Assembly: GCA_945888525.1 (NCBI GenBank) | Contig: CAMDAF010000016.1 | Span: 1-46,278 of the forward strand | From: Chitinophaga pinensis | GTDB taxonomy: Bacteria > Bacteroidota > Bacteroidia > NS11-12g > UBA955 | Direction of reading: 5' to 3' | DNA: 46,278 bases | In this document: positions 22,666 through 31,591 of the stretch, one piece after another | Numbering within the stretch: the stretch's first letter is position 1 | Layout: every line of letters begins with the position of its first letter | The notes under the pieces: model-generated | Told to the model about the DNA's origin: nothing | Database searches by the model: none | Seen by the model: the letters and a program-made list of their open reading frames with translations, nothing else | Program-made: the position numbers and the translations under genes

Positions 22666-23147
22666 GTTTAGATCAAAAACTAATTATCTACACAGATGGT
22701 GCGGCCATTGGAAATCCTGGTAAAGGGGGATATGGCATCGTGATGCTATGGGGGAAAGCAAGAAAAGAAATGTCTCAAGGATTTGAGCACACCACCAATA
22801 ACCGCATGGAATTATTAGCCGTCATTGCTGCTTTAGAGTCGATCAAAAAACCGGACATCGAAATCCATGTATACACTGACAGCAAATATGTGTGTGATGC
22901 AATTGAAAAAAAATGGATATTTGGATGGCAAAAAATTGGATGGAAGAACAAAAAGAACATTGACTTATGGAAACGATTTATGCCGCTCTACAAAACACAC
23001 AACGTAAAATTCCATTGGGTAAAGGGCCATGCTGGCAATGTTGAAAATGAAGTTTGTGATGTTTTGGCTACAAGCGCTGCAAGAAAAGGTCCTTGGTTGG
23101 TTGATTATGAGTACACCTTAATTGAAAAGCAAAGTAATTTGCTTTAA
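22662..23147 (+). CDS. rnhA: Ribonuclease HI
   Basis: The product has 161 residues, single-domain RNase HI. The four carboxylates are intact: D12 (YTDGAAIGNPG), E50 (NNRMEL), D73 (YTDSKYV) and D133 (NEVCDVLA), with the catalytic H123 in VKGHAGN. It degrades RNA in RNA-DNA hybrids during replication and R-loop removal. The start overlaps folC by 4 nt (ATGA). The basic helix WQKIGWKNKKNIDLWKRF resembles the handle region of E. coli RNase HI. It converges on menB. Confidence 0.95.
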   Translation: MSLDQKLIIYTDGAAIGNPGKGGYGIVMLWGKARKEMSQGFEHTTNNRMELLAVIAALESIKKPDIEIHVYTDSKYVCDAIEKKWIFGWQKIGWKNKKNIDLWKRFMPLYKTHNVKFHWVKGHAGNVENEVCDVLATSAARKGPWLVDYEYTLIEKQSNLL

Positions 23148-23175
23148 ATCATTTCGGAGTTGTCATACAAAAAAT

Positions 23176-23195
23176 ACACTAAATATATTTAGTGT
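23176..23195 (-). terminator. Rho-independent terminator for menB
   Basis: ACACTAAATATATTTAGTGT is a perfect 20-bp palindrome. On the minus strand it is followed by ATTTTTTG, giving the U-tract expected of a terminator for menB, whose stop codon it touches. No T-tract follows on the plus side, so it serves rnhA less well. Confidence 0.65.
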
Positions 23196-24016
23196 TATGG
23201 GAATTTGGGAAACTTCTTAAAATCCGGTTTCCTTTTATCCATAAAGGCGTTTCGGCCTTCTTGAGCTTCATCCGTAAAGTAATACAATAAGGTTGCACTT
23301 CCAGCCAATTCTTGAATACCCGCTTGTCCATCCAATTCAGCATTTAGGCCATATTTAATCATACGCAATGCGATAGGACTCATTTGCATCATTTCATGAC
23401 ACCATTTTACAACTTCATCTTCCAATTGTACTTGGGGAACAACACAATTAACCAATCCCATATCCAATGCTTCTTGAGCGGAATATTGACGGCATAGAAA
23501 CCATATTTCACGCGCCTTTTTTTGACCCACAATTCTAGCCAAATAACTGCTTCCAAAACCTGCATCGAAGCTACCAACACGCGGACCAGTTTGACCAAAA
23601 CGTGCATTGTCTGAGGCAATACTTAAATCGCATACCACATGGAGCACGTGGCCGCCACCAATGGCCCAACCATTTACCATGGCAACAACTGGTTTTGGCA
23701 AAGACTTGATTTTTCTTTGCAGTTCGAGGACATTTAATCTCGGTGTTCCATTTTCATCTTTGTAACCTCCAATGGTTTTGATGTTTTGATCACCACCACT
23801 GCAAAAAGCTTCAGTTCCCACTCCAGTTAGAACAACAACTTGAATGTCTTCATGCTCTCTTGCATAATCCATAGCGTCCATCATTTCGATGTTCGTTTTT
23901 GGGGTAAAAGCATTGTGGTAACGCGGGCGGTTAATGCTTATTTTAGCTATTCCTTCGAAATATTCGAATAATATTTCATCATACGTCTTAATGGTTTGCC
24001 ATTCTCTTTGACTCAT
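23195..24016 (-). CDS. menB: 1,4-Dihydroxy-2-naphthoyl-CoA synthase
   Basis: The product has 273 residues of the crotonase fold with MenB signatures: [20 protein letters not shown] (oxyanion hole), [16 protein letters not shown], and [17 protein letters not shown] (140-156). The Gly of QTG at this position suggests the bicarbonate-dependent type. It closes the ring of O-succinylbenzoyl-CoA in menaquinone synthesis. The start shares a 4-nt overlap with the upstream menD. Other menaquinone genes lie outside the window. It is distinct from the enoyl-CoA hydratase at 633, which keeps both catalytic glutamates. Confidence 0.95.
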   Translation of the reverse strand: MSQREWQTIKTYDEILFEYFEGIAKISINRPRYHNAFTPKTNIEMMDAMDYAREHEDIQVVVLTGVGTEAFCSGGDQNIKTIGGYKDENGTPRLNVLELQRKIKSLPKPVVAMVNGWAIGGGHVLHVVCDLSIASDNARFGQTGPRVGSFDAGFGSSYLARIVGQKKAREIWFLCRQYSAQEALDMGLVNCVVPQVQLEDEVVKWCHEMMQMSPIALRMIKYGLNAELDGQAGIQELAGSATLLYYFTDEAQEGRNAFMDKRKPDFKKFPKFP

Positions 24017-25695
24017 ATTTGTATTTGTTTGTATTGGTTAAAAAATTGTGTGTTGTGTTTACTGTCGCTGAATACTTCGAAGAAACAAATCCCTTGGCAT
24101 TGAATAAATTCATTCAGACCCACGTCAAATTGCTCTTGGTTTGCAGCACTAATATACCTGACCTTGTAATGGCTTGCTAAATGCTTGGCATTGAGCTGGT
24201 GGGGGGTGTAAACAAATGGATTTGACTCTTGCATTTTACTAGGTCCTTCAATGTTTCTGAATATTCCGCCACCGTCATTATTCATGATAACAACTTTTAA
24301 GTTCTTCGGCATTTCGTTGACTAAAAAAGCATTAATGTCGTATAGAAAAGCCAAATCACCAGTTATAAAATAATTTTGAATAGGATCAATTAGAGCAATA
24401 CCTAGAGCTGTGGAAGAGCAACCATCTATGCCACTCACTCCTCGATTAGAATACACATTCCAATTAGGGCTAAAGTAAGCTAAATTGTAGGCAGCCAATC
24501 GAACACCCATACTATTGGAGATGTTTAAGTTTAGCAATTCTCTTGGCAAGGCTTTCAAAACTTTCGACATCAAGTTAAATTCATTAAAATCATTTGAATC
24601 TAAAATTCTTGACTCATTAGATTGAGATTCGGAGTATCTACTCCAAATATCTGAATAACAATTATTTAGACTCTCTGGTAAATGCTTGTTAAATTGCTCA
24701 AAAAACTCAAAATCGCTTAATTTAAATACCTTTGGAAGGCTAAAAAAAGTATCAGCACAATATCCATTTTCAGCAATATGCCAATGCAATTTAATTTCAG
24801 ATTTTTTGAGTAAACTTTTAAGCGACTTACTCAAAACCATTTTTCCAGTTGTGATTAGCAGGTCGGGAATCAAATCGAGTTTTTGTACATCATTGGCATT
24901 CAGAAGTATGGATTCCCAATTTTGAAAAGAATTTTCAGAATGTTTGTTAGAAATAATGTCACTTAAAACAACAACTTTATTTTGTTTTTTAATTTTATTA
25001 AGCGCCTGATTTGCTTGCTGCGATTGGTTTGCTGCACCATTTAAAATTAGAATTTTAGAAAAATCGCTAAAAAACTTTTCATCCATTACGGGAAGATCTG
25101 AAATTTGATCGGGGACAACAGATTGCAGCAATTCAAAAACAGGATATTCAAAAGCAGTTTCCGCAGCTTCATATAAAGGCTCTCTTAATGGAACATTTAT
25201 ATGCGTTGGGCCTGCAATTGGATTCATAGAATTTGAATACGCATTCGCCCCCATTTCATAGAAAGTTTTGCATTGTTCTGCCTCTGTATTTTCTGGTGTG
25301 TTATAAGATCCTCTTATATGGTTTTTGAACACATCAAATTGATGAATAGCCTGTCCGTCCCAGCGGTCGAGCAATTCTGGCGGCCTATCAGCACTAATTG
25401 CAATTAAGGGCACCTGCATATAAAACGCTTCTGAAATGGCTGGGTAATAATTTAAAACAGCCGAACCACTGGTGCACAACAAAGCAACTGGCTCTTGCAA
25501 TTTTTTAGCCATTCCCAAGGCGATAAAACCAGCAGAGCGTTCGTCAATAACTGAAAAACATTTTATTGAAGAATGCCTTTGAAAAGCCATAAGCAATGGG
25601 GCATTTCTGCTGCCTGGAGAAATTACAACATACTTCAAACCTTTCTTAGCTAAGGCTGAAACCAGAGAATTGATATTGTTTTGTTGTTGATTCAA
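24013..25695 (-). CDS. menD: SEPHCHC synthase (menaquinone step, MenD)
   Basis: The product has 560 residues from the TTG at 25695; a TTG at 25710 is in frame but overlaps the promoter box at 25708-25715 and is unlikely. The thiamine-diphosphate fold is complete: [33 protein letters not shown], and the C-terminal [16 protein letters not shown] and [16 protein letters not shown], the cofactor-binding block. MenD joins 2-oxoglutarate to isochorismate, the first committed menaquinone step, so this lineage makes menaquinone for respiration. The gene is followed by menB with a 4-nt overlap. Confidence 0.93.
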   Translation of the reverse strand: MNQQQNNINSLVSALAKKGLKYVVISPGSRNAPLLMAFQRHSSIKCFSVIDERSAGFIALGMAKKLQEPVALLCTSGSAVLNYYPAISEAFYMQVPLIAISADRPPELLDRWDGQAIHQFDVFKNHIRGSYNTPENTEAEQCKTFYEMGANAYSNSMNPIAGPTHINVPLREPLYEAAETAFEYPVFELLQSVVPDQISDLPVMDEKFFSDFSKILILNGAANQSQQANQALNKIKKQNKVVVLSDIISNKHSENSFQNWESILLNANDVQKLDLIPDLLITTGKMVLSKSLKSLLKKSEIKLHWHIAENGYCADTFFSLPKVFKLSDFEFFEQFNKHLPESLNNCYSDIWSRYSESQSNESRILDSNDFNEFNLMSKVLKALPRELLNLNISNSMGVRLAAYNLAYFSPNWNVYSNRGVSGIDGCSSTALGIALIDPIQNYFITGDLAFLYDINAFLVNEMPKNLKVVIMNNDGGGIFRNIEGPSKMQESNPFVYTPHQLNAKHLASHYKVRYISAANQEQFDVGLNEFIQCQGICFFEVFSDSKHNTQFFNQYKQIQI

Positions 25696-25707
25696 ATCTT
25701 GCGGGTG

Positions 25708-25715
25708 CAAAAGTA
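25708..25715 (-). promoter_or_regulatory. Promoter -7 box for menD
   Basis: On the minus strand the bases read TACTTTTG, a TAnnTTTG match, 12 nt before the TTG at 25695. A start at 25710 would sit inside the box. Confidence 0.5.
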
Positions 25716-25807
25716 ATTCTTAATGGCCTATTATTTCAATGTGTCTGTTTATATTGTTATTTTTAAGTCTTTTTTTTAAGATATTTTTTAATCCTAATTT
25801 GTTTAAG

Positions 25808-25815
25808 TATTTTTG
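25808..25815 (+). promoter_or_regulatory. Promoter-like -7 box before the relic ORF
   Basis: TATTTTTG matches TAnnTTTG 6 nt before an ATG at 25822 that opens a 17-codon hydrophobic reading frame. It may be a functional promoter left over from a lost gene. Confidence 0.35.
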
Positions 25816-25821
25816 ACGAAG

Positions 25822-26010
25822 ATGCGGATTTTTAGGCTATTTTTCTTTTTATTAACCCTATTTATAGGCTTTTAGAAAAGCTGTACAGAATTGTCCAGAA
25901 TGCGATAAATAAATCAATAACATATTAAATCCCTTTTTGATACCCAGGCGATGCAAATGAAAATGTTAGAAGAGATTGACCAAAAACTATCCAATATCAA
26001 CAAATCATAG
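25822..26010 (+). pseudogene. Relic of a small exported protein, or a short hydrophobic leader ORF
   Basis: This fills the 303-nt gap between menD and the hydrolase. The frame from 25822 reads MRIFRLFFFLLTLFIGF, stops (TAG at 25873), then continues KSCTELSRMR with further stops, then HIKSLFDTQAMQMKMLEEID and QKLSNINKS, ending at TAG 26008-26010. The start is signal-peptide-like and the last part is helix-like, all in one frame with three internal stops and a promoter-like box 6 nt upstream. The parent gene was not recognised. It might instead be a 17-residue membrane peptide followed by non-coding RNA. Confidence 0.3.
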
Positions 26011-26013
26011 GAT

Positions 26014-26859
26014 TTAGTCTAAGCAAAATTCAACCGTATTTTCCACTAATTCTTCAAGCATTTCAGTGACATCATTTTCCACATCAAATGGATGTTTGGC
26101 CCCAAATGTATGATTACCTCCCTCTACTTTTATTAAGATAGAATGTGGCACTAAAGTGTAAAAAGCTTCTGCATGTGAAATTGGAACAGTTTCATCCTTA
26201 TCACCATGAATAATGAGCAAGGGCACAGATATTAATTTCGCAGCCTTACGAATATCTAAGGTAGATTTATTGCTTAAATAGTCTTCATAAAATTGTTTGT
26301 TTAATGGCAAGTCCTGGCCTGTCCTTGTATTCTTTGCGTATACAACCCCATTCTTCTCCCATTCTTCAATGGTTTCGTTTCTAAAAAACGAATCGAATTC
26401 AGACAATGAAGCCCACAATACCAATCCTTTAATGCGTTTGTCCTCAGAGCAAGCAAGTGTTGCAATGCCTCCGCCACGGCTGTGCCCTGCTAAAAATATA
26501 CATTTCGGGTCAATATTTAAATCGTCTGCATTGGTTTCTATGTAGTCAATAACAGATTGTAAATCTTTTAATTCTTTGCTGTAATTGTTTTCCGCAAAGG
26601 CTTTCATATCGTTTAGCTCAAGCAAATTATCTGCTTGTATGCCATTAAATGAAAAGTTAAACTTTAGAAGAGCAAGACCAGATTCAGCACTTTTTTGAGA
26701 AACCCAATTGTAATGTCCCCAATCTTTAAAACCCTTGAAACCATGGCAAAAAACCAAAACTGGCGTTGGCGTTTTACTTTTAGGTAAAGTAATATCTGCA
26801 CTTATTATACTTTCATTTTTACTGCTTATCTTAATTTCTTTTTTTGTTAGGTTATTCAC
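26014..26859 (-). CDS. Alpha/beta hydrolase (dienelactone hydrolase / esterase type)
   Basis: The product has 281 residues from a GTG at 26859. The alpha/beta-hydrolase signature is complete: an oxyanion segment LVFCHGFKGFKDW, the nucleophile elbow G-H-S-R-G-G (FLAGHSRGGGIATLA), the acid HGDKDETVP and the His in VEGGNHTFG. It has no signal peptide, so it is cytoplasmic and probably hydrolyses an ester, thioester or small peptide-like substrate. A TACCTTTG box ends 4 nt before the GTG, which argues for that start. Substrate unknown. It follows, and is not co-transcribed with, the lipoprotein gene, because a strong terminator lies between them. Confidence 0.85.
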   Translation of the reverse strand: MNNLTKKEIKISSKNESIISADITLPKSKTPTPVLVFCHGFKGFKDWGHYNWVSQKSAESGLALLKFNFSFNGIQADNLLELNDMKAFAENNYSKELKDLQSVIDYIETNADDLNIDPKCIFLAGHSRGGGIATLACSEDKRIKGLVLWASLSEFDSFFRNETIEEWEKNGVVYAKNTRTGQDLPLNKQFYEDYLSNKSTLDIRKAAKLISVPLLIIHGDKDETVPISHAEAFYTLVPHSILIKVEGGNHTFGAKHPFDVENDVTEMLEELVENTVEFCLD

Positions 26860-26863
26860 CTTG

Positions 26864-26871
26864 CAAAGGTA
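26864..26871 (-). promoter_or_regulatory. Promoter -7 box directly before a GTG start
   Basis: On the minus strand the bases read TACCTTTG, then CAAG, then the GTG at 26859. The 4-nt gap would place the transcription start at or next to the start codon, as at 620-627 and 42718-42725. Confidence 0.5.
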
Positions 26872-26885
26872 GTAAATAAACTAAA

Positions 26886-26916
26886 AAAGTTGTTAGGCTT
26901 TAAGCCTAACAACTTT
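26886..26916 (-). terminator. Strong Rho-independent terminator after the lipoprotein gene
   Basis: A 13-bp perfect stem (AAAGTTGTTAGGC paired with GCCTAACAACTTT) has a 5-nt loop. On the minus strand it is followed by a TTTTTT tract (through 26883-26888), the classical form. It lies 22 nt after the stop of the gene at 26939-27367 and insulates the hydrolase gene. Confidence 0.85.
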
Positions 26917-26938
26917 AATTTTATTGCATTTTTTAGCA

Positions 26939-27367
26939 CTAAGGCATGATATGGATTTTAACAGTATCAGAACCCACATTAGAGTTATGATCTTCTGCGA
27001 CAACAATTACACTAGCGTTGGTATGATCAGTAACAGCAGATTTCCAGTTTGAACTTAAGGTGTAAGTAGTAAGATCGTGCACGGTAGGTGTCTCACTATA
27101 CAAAACTGAATTGTCAGAATCTTTAACGATTTTAATAAGCAATTTGTGCAGACTTGCATCACTAACTAATCCTCTTATTTTAATGGTATCGCCATTATTG
27201 TACATCTGCAAACTGCTTGGAGTACTTACAACGACAGTTGGTTTGACTTTATCGCTAGCATCATCATTGTGATGGTGGTCGTGGGCTTCTTCTTTCTTGC
27301 ATGAACTAAGTTGGATAGCGGCAAGAAATAAAATGCAGGTGGTTTTTAATAAAAATATTTTAGACAT
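26939..27367 (-). CDS. His-rich lipoprotein, DUF4625-like
   Basis: The product has 142 residues. A signal peptide ends in the lipobox L-S-S-C (Cys23), so it is a lipoprotein. The mature part begins KKEEAHDHHHNDDASD, a short His/Asp-rich tail that could bind metal, and then has one Ig-like or DUF4625-like beta domain: VSTPSSLQMYNNGDTIKIRG, with VSDASLHKLLIKI and a closing GSDTVKIHIMP. Such lipoproteins are common and mostly uncharacterised in Bacteroidota. It is a single-gene unit ended by a strong terminator. A metal-binding role is an inference from composition. Confidence 0.7.
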   Translation of the reverse strand: MSKIFLLKTTCILFLAAIQLSSCKKEEAHDHHHNDDASDKVKPTVVVSTPSSLQMYNNGDTIKIRGLVSDASLHKLLIKIVKDSDNSVLYSETPTVHDLTTYTLSSNWKSAVTDHTNASVIVVAEDHNSNVGSDTVKIHIMP

Positions 27368-27443
27368 ATATTAAAGATTTATATTTTAAACCTAAGACAC
27401 AAAGAATGTAAATTCCGTTGCATATCACTTCAAAGAACCAGAA

Positions 27444-27806
27444 TTATCTAGTCATTTGCATGTCAATAAGCACAGCCTCCATATTAAAATTGGAGAATGC
27501 TGGATGCAATTTCTCAATAACAATGCTTGAAGAAATGGCAAATGGCCATTCTTGCATGATATTTTTCAAACAATTTTCAGCTACTGTTTCCAACAAATTA
27601 ATGTCTTTATGCATCTCAATATGAATTATTTCAGCCAAACGTTCATAATTTAAATAGGTGTCTTTATTTATTTCATTAACATCATAGCATACATCAGCGC
27701 TTACCCGGAAATGATTCTCCACCAGTAATTCCGAGGGATACAAGCCTTTTCTTAAATGAAATTCAATGTTTTTAACCCCTATTTTACCTTTGGTATGGCT
27801 TGACAT
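27444..27806 (-). CDS. folB: Dihydroneopterin aldolase
   Basis: The product has 120 residues, one FolB unit of the tunnelling fold. Family features: IGVKNIEFHLRKGLYPSEL near the start, DVCYDVNEINKDTYLNYERLAEII, NLLETVAENCL with the conserved Glu, and VIEKLHPAF with the catalytic-type Lys. It cleaves dihydroneopterin to hydroxymethyl-dihydropterin in folate synthesis. It is divergent from the acyl-CoA dehydrogenase gene; no exact TAnnTTTG box was found on its side, only TACTTTG with one base fewer. Confidence 0.85.
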   Translation of the reverse strand: MSSHTKGKIGVKNIEFHLRKGLYPSELLVENHFRVSADVCYDVNEINKDTYLNYERLAEIIHIEMHKDINLLETVAENCLKNIMQEWPFAISSSIVIEKLHPAFSNFNMEAVLIDMQMTR

Positions 27807-27846
27807 TTTTTAAAATAATTTTAGACCGCAATCAAAGTAAAATATT

Positions 27847-27854
27847 TATTTTTG
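27847..27854 (+). promoter_or_regulatory. Promoter -7 box for the glutaryl-CoA dehydrogenase-like gene
   Basis: TATTTTTG matches TAnnTTTG, 19 nt before the ATG at 27874, in the divergent gap with folB. Confidence 0.5.
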
Positions 27855-27873
27855 CAAAAAATATTATTACAGC

Positions 27874-29091
27874 ATGTCCTCTATCAACTTCGAAGACCTT
27901 AAAGACCGCAACCAAGGAAAAGACAGATACGTACAACCTGACTTTTATAACATCGACGATTTATTAACCGAAGAACACATTTTAATTCGCAATTCTGTGC
28001 GCGATTGGGTAAAACGCGAGATATCTCCAATCATTGAAGAGTGTGCTCAAAAAGCAGAATTCCCTCACCACATTATCCGTGGCTTAGGTGAAATAGGTGC
28101 TTTTGGACCTCAGTTACCAGCAGAATATGGCTGCGGCGGAATGGACTATATCACCTACGGTTTGATTATGCAAGAATTAGAGCGTTGTGATAGTGGAATA
28201 CGCTCTACAGCCTCAGTTCAAGGTTCATTGGTTATGTATCCTATTTTCAAATTCGGAAGCGAAGAGCAAAAACACAAATATTTACCCAAATTAGCCAAAG
28301 GCGAATTGATGGGTTGTTTCGGTTTAACAGAACCAGACCATGGATCCAATCCTGGGGGAATGACCACCAACTTTAAAGACATGGGCGACCATTATTTATT
28401 GAATGGTGCAAAAATGTGGATTAGCAATGCTCCTTTTGCTGACATCGCTGTTGTTTGGGCAAAGAATGAAGAAGGTAAAGTTAAAGGTCTAATAGTTGAG
28501 CGCGGATACGAAGGATTTACAACACCTGAAACACATGGAAAATGGAGTTTACGCGCGAGTGCAACTGGTGAATTGGTTTTTGACAACGTAAAAGTTCCAA
28601 AAGAAAACTTATTGCCAAACGTTGAAGGTTTGAGAGGTCCATTGACTTGTTTGAATTCTGCACGTTATGGAATTAGTTGGGGTGCCGTAGGTGCTGCAAT
28701 GGATTGCTATGATTCAGCATTAAGATATTCAAAAGAAAGAATTCAATTTGGTAAACCAATTGCAGGTTTCCAATTGCAACAAAAGAAATTATCTGAAATG
28801 ATTACCGAAATCACCAAAGCGCAATTGTTGTGTTGGAGATTGGGCAATTTAATGAATGAAGGAAAAGCGACTGCGGCACAAATCAGTTTGGCAAAAAGAA
28901 ACAATGTTCAGATTGCTATAGAGATTGCACGTGAAGCAAGGCAAATACATGGAGCTATGGGCATTACTGGCGAATACCCAATTATGCGTCACAGCATGAA
29001 CCTTGAAAGTGTAATTACTTATGAAGGAACCCATGATGTGCATCTTTTAATTCTGGGAATGGAAATTACTGGAGAAAACGCTTTTGCTTAA
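27874..29091 (+). CDS. Glutaryl-CoA dehydrogenase-like acyl-CoA dehydrogenase
   Basis: The product has 405 residues with the full acyl-CoA dehydrogenase fold. GIRSTASVQGSLVMYPI matches the substrate-binding Arg segment of glutaryl-CoA dehydrogenase, and GCFGLTEPDHGSNPG the flavin-binding block. The catalytic base is E384 in VITYEGTHDVHLLILG, the T-Y-E-G-T-H-D signature of glutaryl-CoA dehydrogenases. It would oxidise and decarboxylate glutaryl-CoA to crotonyl-CoA in lysine/tryptophan degradation. Crotonyl-CoA could then be hydrated by an enzyme like the hydratase at 633, although the genes are far apart. It overlaps the next gene by 8 nt. Confidence 0.9.
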   Translation: MSSINFEDLKDRNQGKDRYVQPDFYNIDDLLTEEHILIRNSVRDWVKREISPIIEECAQKAEFPHHIIRGLGEIGAFGPQLPAEYGCGGMDYITYGLIMQELERCDSGIRSTASVQGSLVMYPIFKFGSEEQKHKYLPKLAKGELMGCFGLTEPDHGSNPGGMTTNFKDMGDHYLLNGAKMWISNAPFADIAVVWAKNEEGKVKGLIVERGYEGFTTPETHGKWSLRASATGELVFDNVKVPKENLLPNVEGLRGPLTCLNSARYGISWGAVGAAMDCYDSALRYSKERIQFGKPIAGFQLQQKKLSEMITEITKAQLLCWRLGNLMNEGKATAAQISLAKRNNVQIAIEIAREARQIHGAMGITGEYPIMRHSMNLESVITYEGTHDVHLLILGMEITGENAFA

Positions 29092-30184
29092 ATACTGTTT
29101 ATATAGTTTGTTTCTGCTTTTCAGCTTTAACGCTGAGGCTAAAAAGCTATATACAGAAGTGCCAGTTCTTATCCATTTAGCGAGGGCTGAGCAAGAGGAC
29201 ACCTTTGGGTTTAATTTGGTCGAACACTTACCAAGTTTAATATACAAAGGCATTATAGACGGCAAAATAACCCTTTGGGATTCCCCAAAAAAACAAATTG
29301 CAATTTCTCCTGAGGCCCTCAAAAATATAGAATCCAGCAATTCTGTTTCATTTGCAAAGACAGGGAATTTGTTCTTCAATGAGTTATGGACAAGTTCTCC
29401 TAGAAAAACGGAATTTGTGGTTCTCGGATTATCGTTTCTTTCCGAATCACCCAAAGGTAAAATTTCGTTTGGCTTTGTAGAAATACTTCAAGCATTGCCG
29501 CTACTGTCACAAACCATCCCAACCAATGTCAATGGCCCCGCGCAGATAAGTTATATTGATGCTATTTACAGCAGGCGCTACCATTTCAACCTTTTGCAAT
29601 TCGGGTCACGCGATTTCAGCAGTAACCCCTCCTCCTCTTTTACAATTAAGAAAGACGCCTTCTATTCAAAGAAGAAAGTGTCTGGTTTGTACAAACCTAA
29701 AAACACAAAAATGGTAACTTTTGTGATCGAGAAAAACTTGTCTGAGTCTGATGATCCTGGATCAAACTGTCTGCATAGTATTGAAAAATTTTTAAACGAC
29801 AACAAAGAAATCCTCTTTAATATTGGGGGCGATAAGCACTTTGATTTCCAAAATAGACTTTTAGACATTACAATTACCCGAATAGAAGTTACAGAAATAT
29901 GGGAGAAACAAGGAAATCAAATTGTATACACCCCTTATTCAGTCAAAATTTTCGCAAACAATAAGCCGATGAATATCTTGACATTTGAAGAAGTAGCCAA
30001 ATGGCAATTGCTAATTAACTTCAAAACATTAGAAGATGTCTTATTGGAAAAAGCATTTAATTTTAGCCTATATAAAATTAACAGAGACCTCATACCATAC
30101 ACCGAATCGGCTGTTTATTTAAAAGCCCTTCGAGAATATAAATGGACCCAAGTAAGTAATTACGTCAAATACTCAAAAAACTAA
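29084..30184 (+). CDS. Secreted protein of unknown function, 366 aa
   Basis: I do not recognise a family. The frame begins at TTG 29084, inside the last codons of the dehydrogenase gene, and has a signal peptide (MLKYCLYSLFLLFSFNAEA). The mature part has no repeats or obvious metal motifs. Two stretches stand out: LPSLIYKGIIDGKITLWDSP, loosely like segments of GldN/PorN-type T9SS proteins, and a C-terminal FEEVAKWQLLINF. It is 1 nt from the phosphohexomutase gene, so the three genes form one transcript. The similarity to GldN is weak and should not be treated as a call. It is probably a periplasmic or outer-membrane-associated protein. Confidence 0.6.
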   Translation: MLKYCLYSLFLLFSFNAEAKKLYTEVPVLIHLARAEQEDTFGFNLVEHLPSLIYKGIIDGKITLWDSPKKQIAISPEALKNIESSNSVSFAKTGNLFFNELWTSSPRKTEFVVLGLSFLSESPKGKISFGFVEILQALPLLSQTIPTNVNGPAQISYIDAIYSRRYHFNLLQFGSRDFSSNPSSSFTIKKDAFYSKKKVSGLYKPKNTKMVTFVIEKNLSESDDPGSNCLHSIEKFLNDNKEILFNIGGDKHFDFQNRLLDITITRIEVTEIWEKQGNQIVYTPYSVKIFANNKPMNILTFEEVAKWQLLINFKTLEDVLLEKAFNFSLYKINRDLIPYTESAVYLKALREYKWTQVSNYVKYSKN

Positions 30185-30185
30185 T

Positions 30186-31583
30186 ATGTACACCATTAAA
30201 TTTGGAACTGACGGATGGCGCGAAATTATCGCAGACAACTATACCGTAGAAAATGTAGTCCGTGTGGCCCATGCAACTGCAATTTGGTTAAAAGAGAGCA
30301 CAAGCAATCATACCTGCACAGTTGGATATGATTGTCGTTTTGGCGGAAAAATGTTTGCAGAAAATACTGCAAGGGTTCTTGCATCTCATGGCATCAAAGT
30401 ATTCCTTTCCAAGGGATTTTGCAGCACGCCAATGATTTCGTTGGCCAATACCAAATTGAACACATTTGCAGGTGTAATTATTACAGCATCCCATAATCCG
30501 CCATCTTACAATGGATATAAAATAAAAGCCAATTATGGAGGCCCTGTTATACCATCAGAAATCGAAAAAGTCGAGCATTTAATTTCTTATACTCAATTAC
30601 CAAAAACAGATGTTTTGGAATCTTACATCAACAGCGGCTTAATTGAATATTCGGATTTCGAAGCCATTTATTTGACTCAAATTGAGGAAAAATTTGACAC
30701 CAAAAAGCTAAAGGAATATGCCCCTCATTTTGCTTACGATGCGATGTATGGCGCAGGACAAAATGTAATAAAGAAACTTCTTCCTGAGGCAAGTTTATTG
30801 CACTGCGACTTCAATCCAGGATTCAATGGAACGGCACCTGAGCCCATTTTGAAAAACTTATTAGAATTTTCGGAATTGTTAAAAAACAACGACAATTTGC
30901 TTTGTGGATTGGCTACCGATGGCGATGCAGACAGAATTGGTTTCTTTGACAGCAAAGGTCGCTTTGTAGATTCTCACCATTTGATTTTATTGTTGATGCA
31001 GTATTTAACCAAACACAAAGGATTACAAGGTAAAATCATTAAAAGCTTTTCAGTATCGTCGAAAATTGATAAACTCGCAAAAATATTAGGATTAGAAACC
31101 ATCACCACTAAAATTGGATTCAAATACATCTGTGAGTATATGATTACCAACGATGTCTTAATTGGAGCTGAAGAAAGCGGAGGAATTGCAGTTAAAGGTC
31201 ACATTCCTGAGCGTGATGGCATTTGGATGGGCTTGTTAATTTTAGAATACATGGCATTAACAGGAAAAAGCATAGAAACATTAATTGACGAAACATATGC
31301 TCAAATTGGTGCATTTGCAGTCGAAAGATATGATTTGCATATTGAAGAAGCTCAAAAGCAAGCCATTATAAAGAATTGCCAAGAAAATACCTATAGTAGC
31401 TTTGGATCTTACCAGGTTGAGCGCGTCGAAAACATGGATGGTTTCAAATTCCATTTAGGCAATGAAGAATGGGTGATGATTCGTCCAAGCGGAACCGAAC
31501 CTGTATTAAGGGTTTATGCAGAAAGCAAAGATTCTGAAAGTGCATATAAAATTCTTGATGCTTGTAAAACGGCGATTTTATAA
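30186..31583 (+). CDS. Phosphoglucomutase/phosphomannomutase-family enzyme
   Basis: The product has 465 residues, an alpha-D-phosphohexomutase. KFGTDGWREIIAD is the N-terminal block, the phosphoserine loop is ITASHNPPSYNGYK, the metal-binding loop is DGDADRIGFFD, the sugar-binding loop is AEESGG, and the phosphate-binding loop near the C-terminus is RPSGTEPVLRVYAE. These enzymes interconvert hexose 1- and 6-phosphates (glucose, mannose or glucosamine). The exact sugar cannot be read from these motifs. It follows the unknown secreted protein by 1 nt and precedes the DUF2279 gene by 8 nt. Confidence 0.92.
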   Translation: MYTIKFGTDGWREIIADNYTVENVVRVAHATAIWLKESTSNHTCTVGYDCRFGGKMFAENTARVLASHGIKVFLSKGFCSTPMISLANTKLNTFAGVIITASHNPPSYNGYKIKANYGGPVIPSEIEKVEHLISYTQLPKTDVLESYINSGLIEYSDFEAIYLTQIEEKFDTKKLKEYAPHFAYDAMYGAGQNVIKKLLPEASLLHCDFNPGFNGTAPEPILKNLLEFSELLKNNDNLLCGLATDGDADRIGFFDSKGRFVDSHHLILLLMQYLTKHKGLQGKIIKSFSVSSKIDKLAKILGLETITTKIGFKYICEYMITNDVLIGAEESGGIAVKGHIPERDGIWMGLLILEYMALTGKSIETLIDETYAQIGAFAVERYDLHIEEAQKQAIIKNCQENTYSSFGSYQVERVENMDGFKFHLGNEEWVMIRPSGTEPVLRVYAESKDSESAYKILDACKTAIL

Positions 31584-31591
31584 TCCATTTT

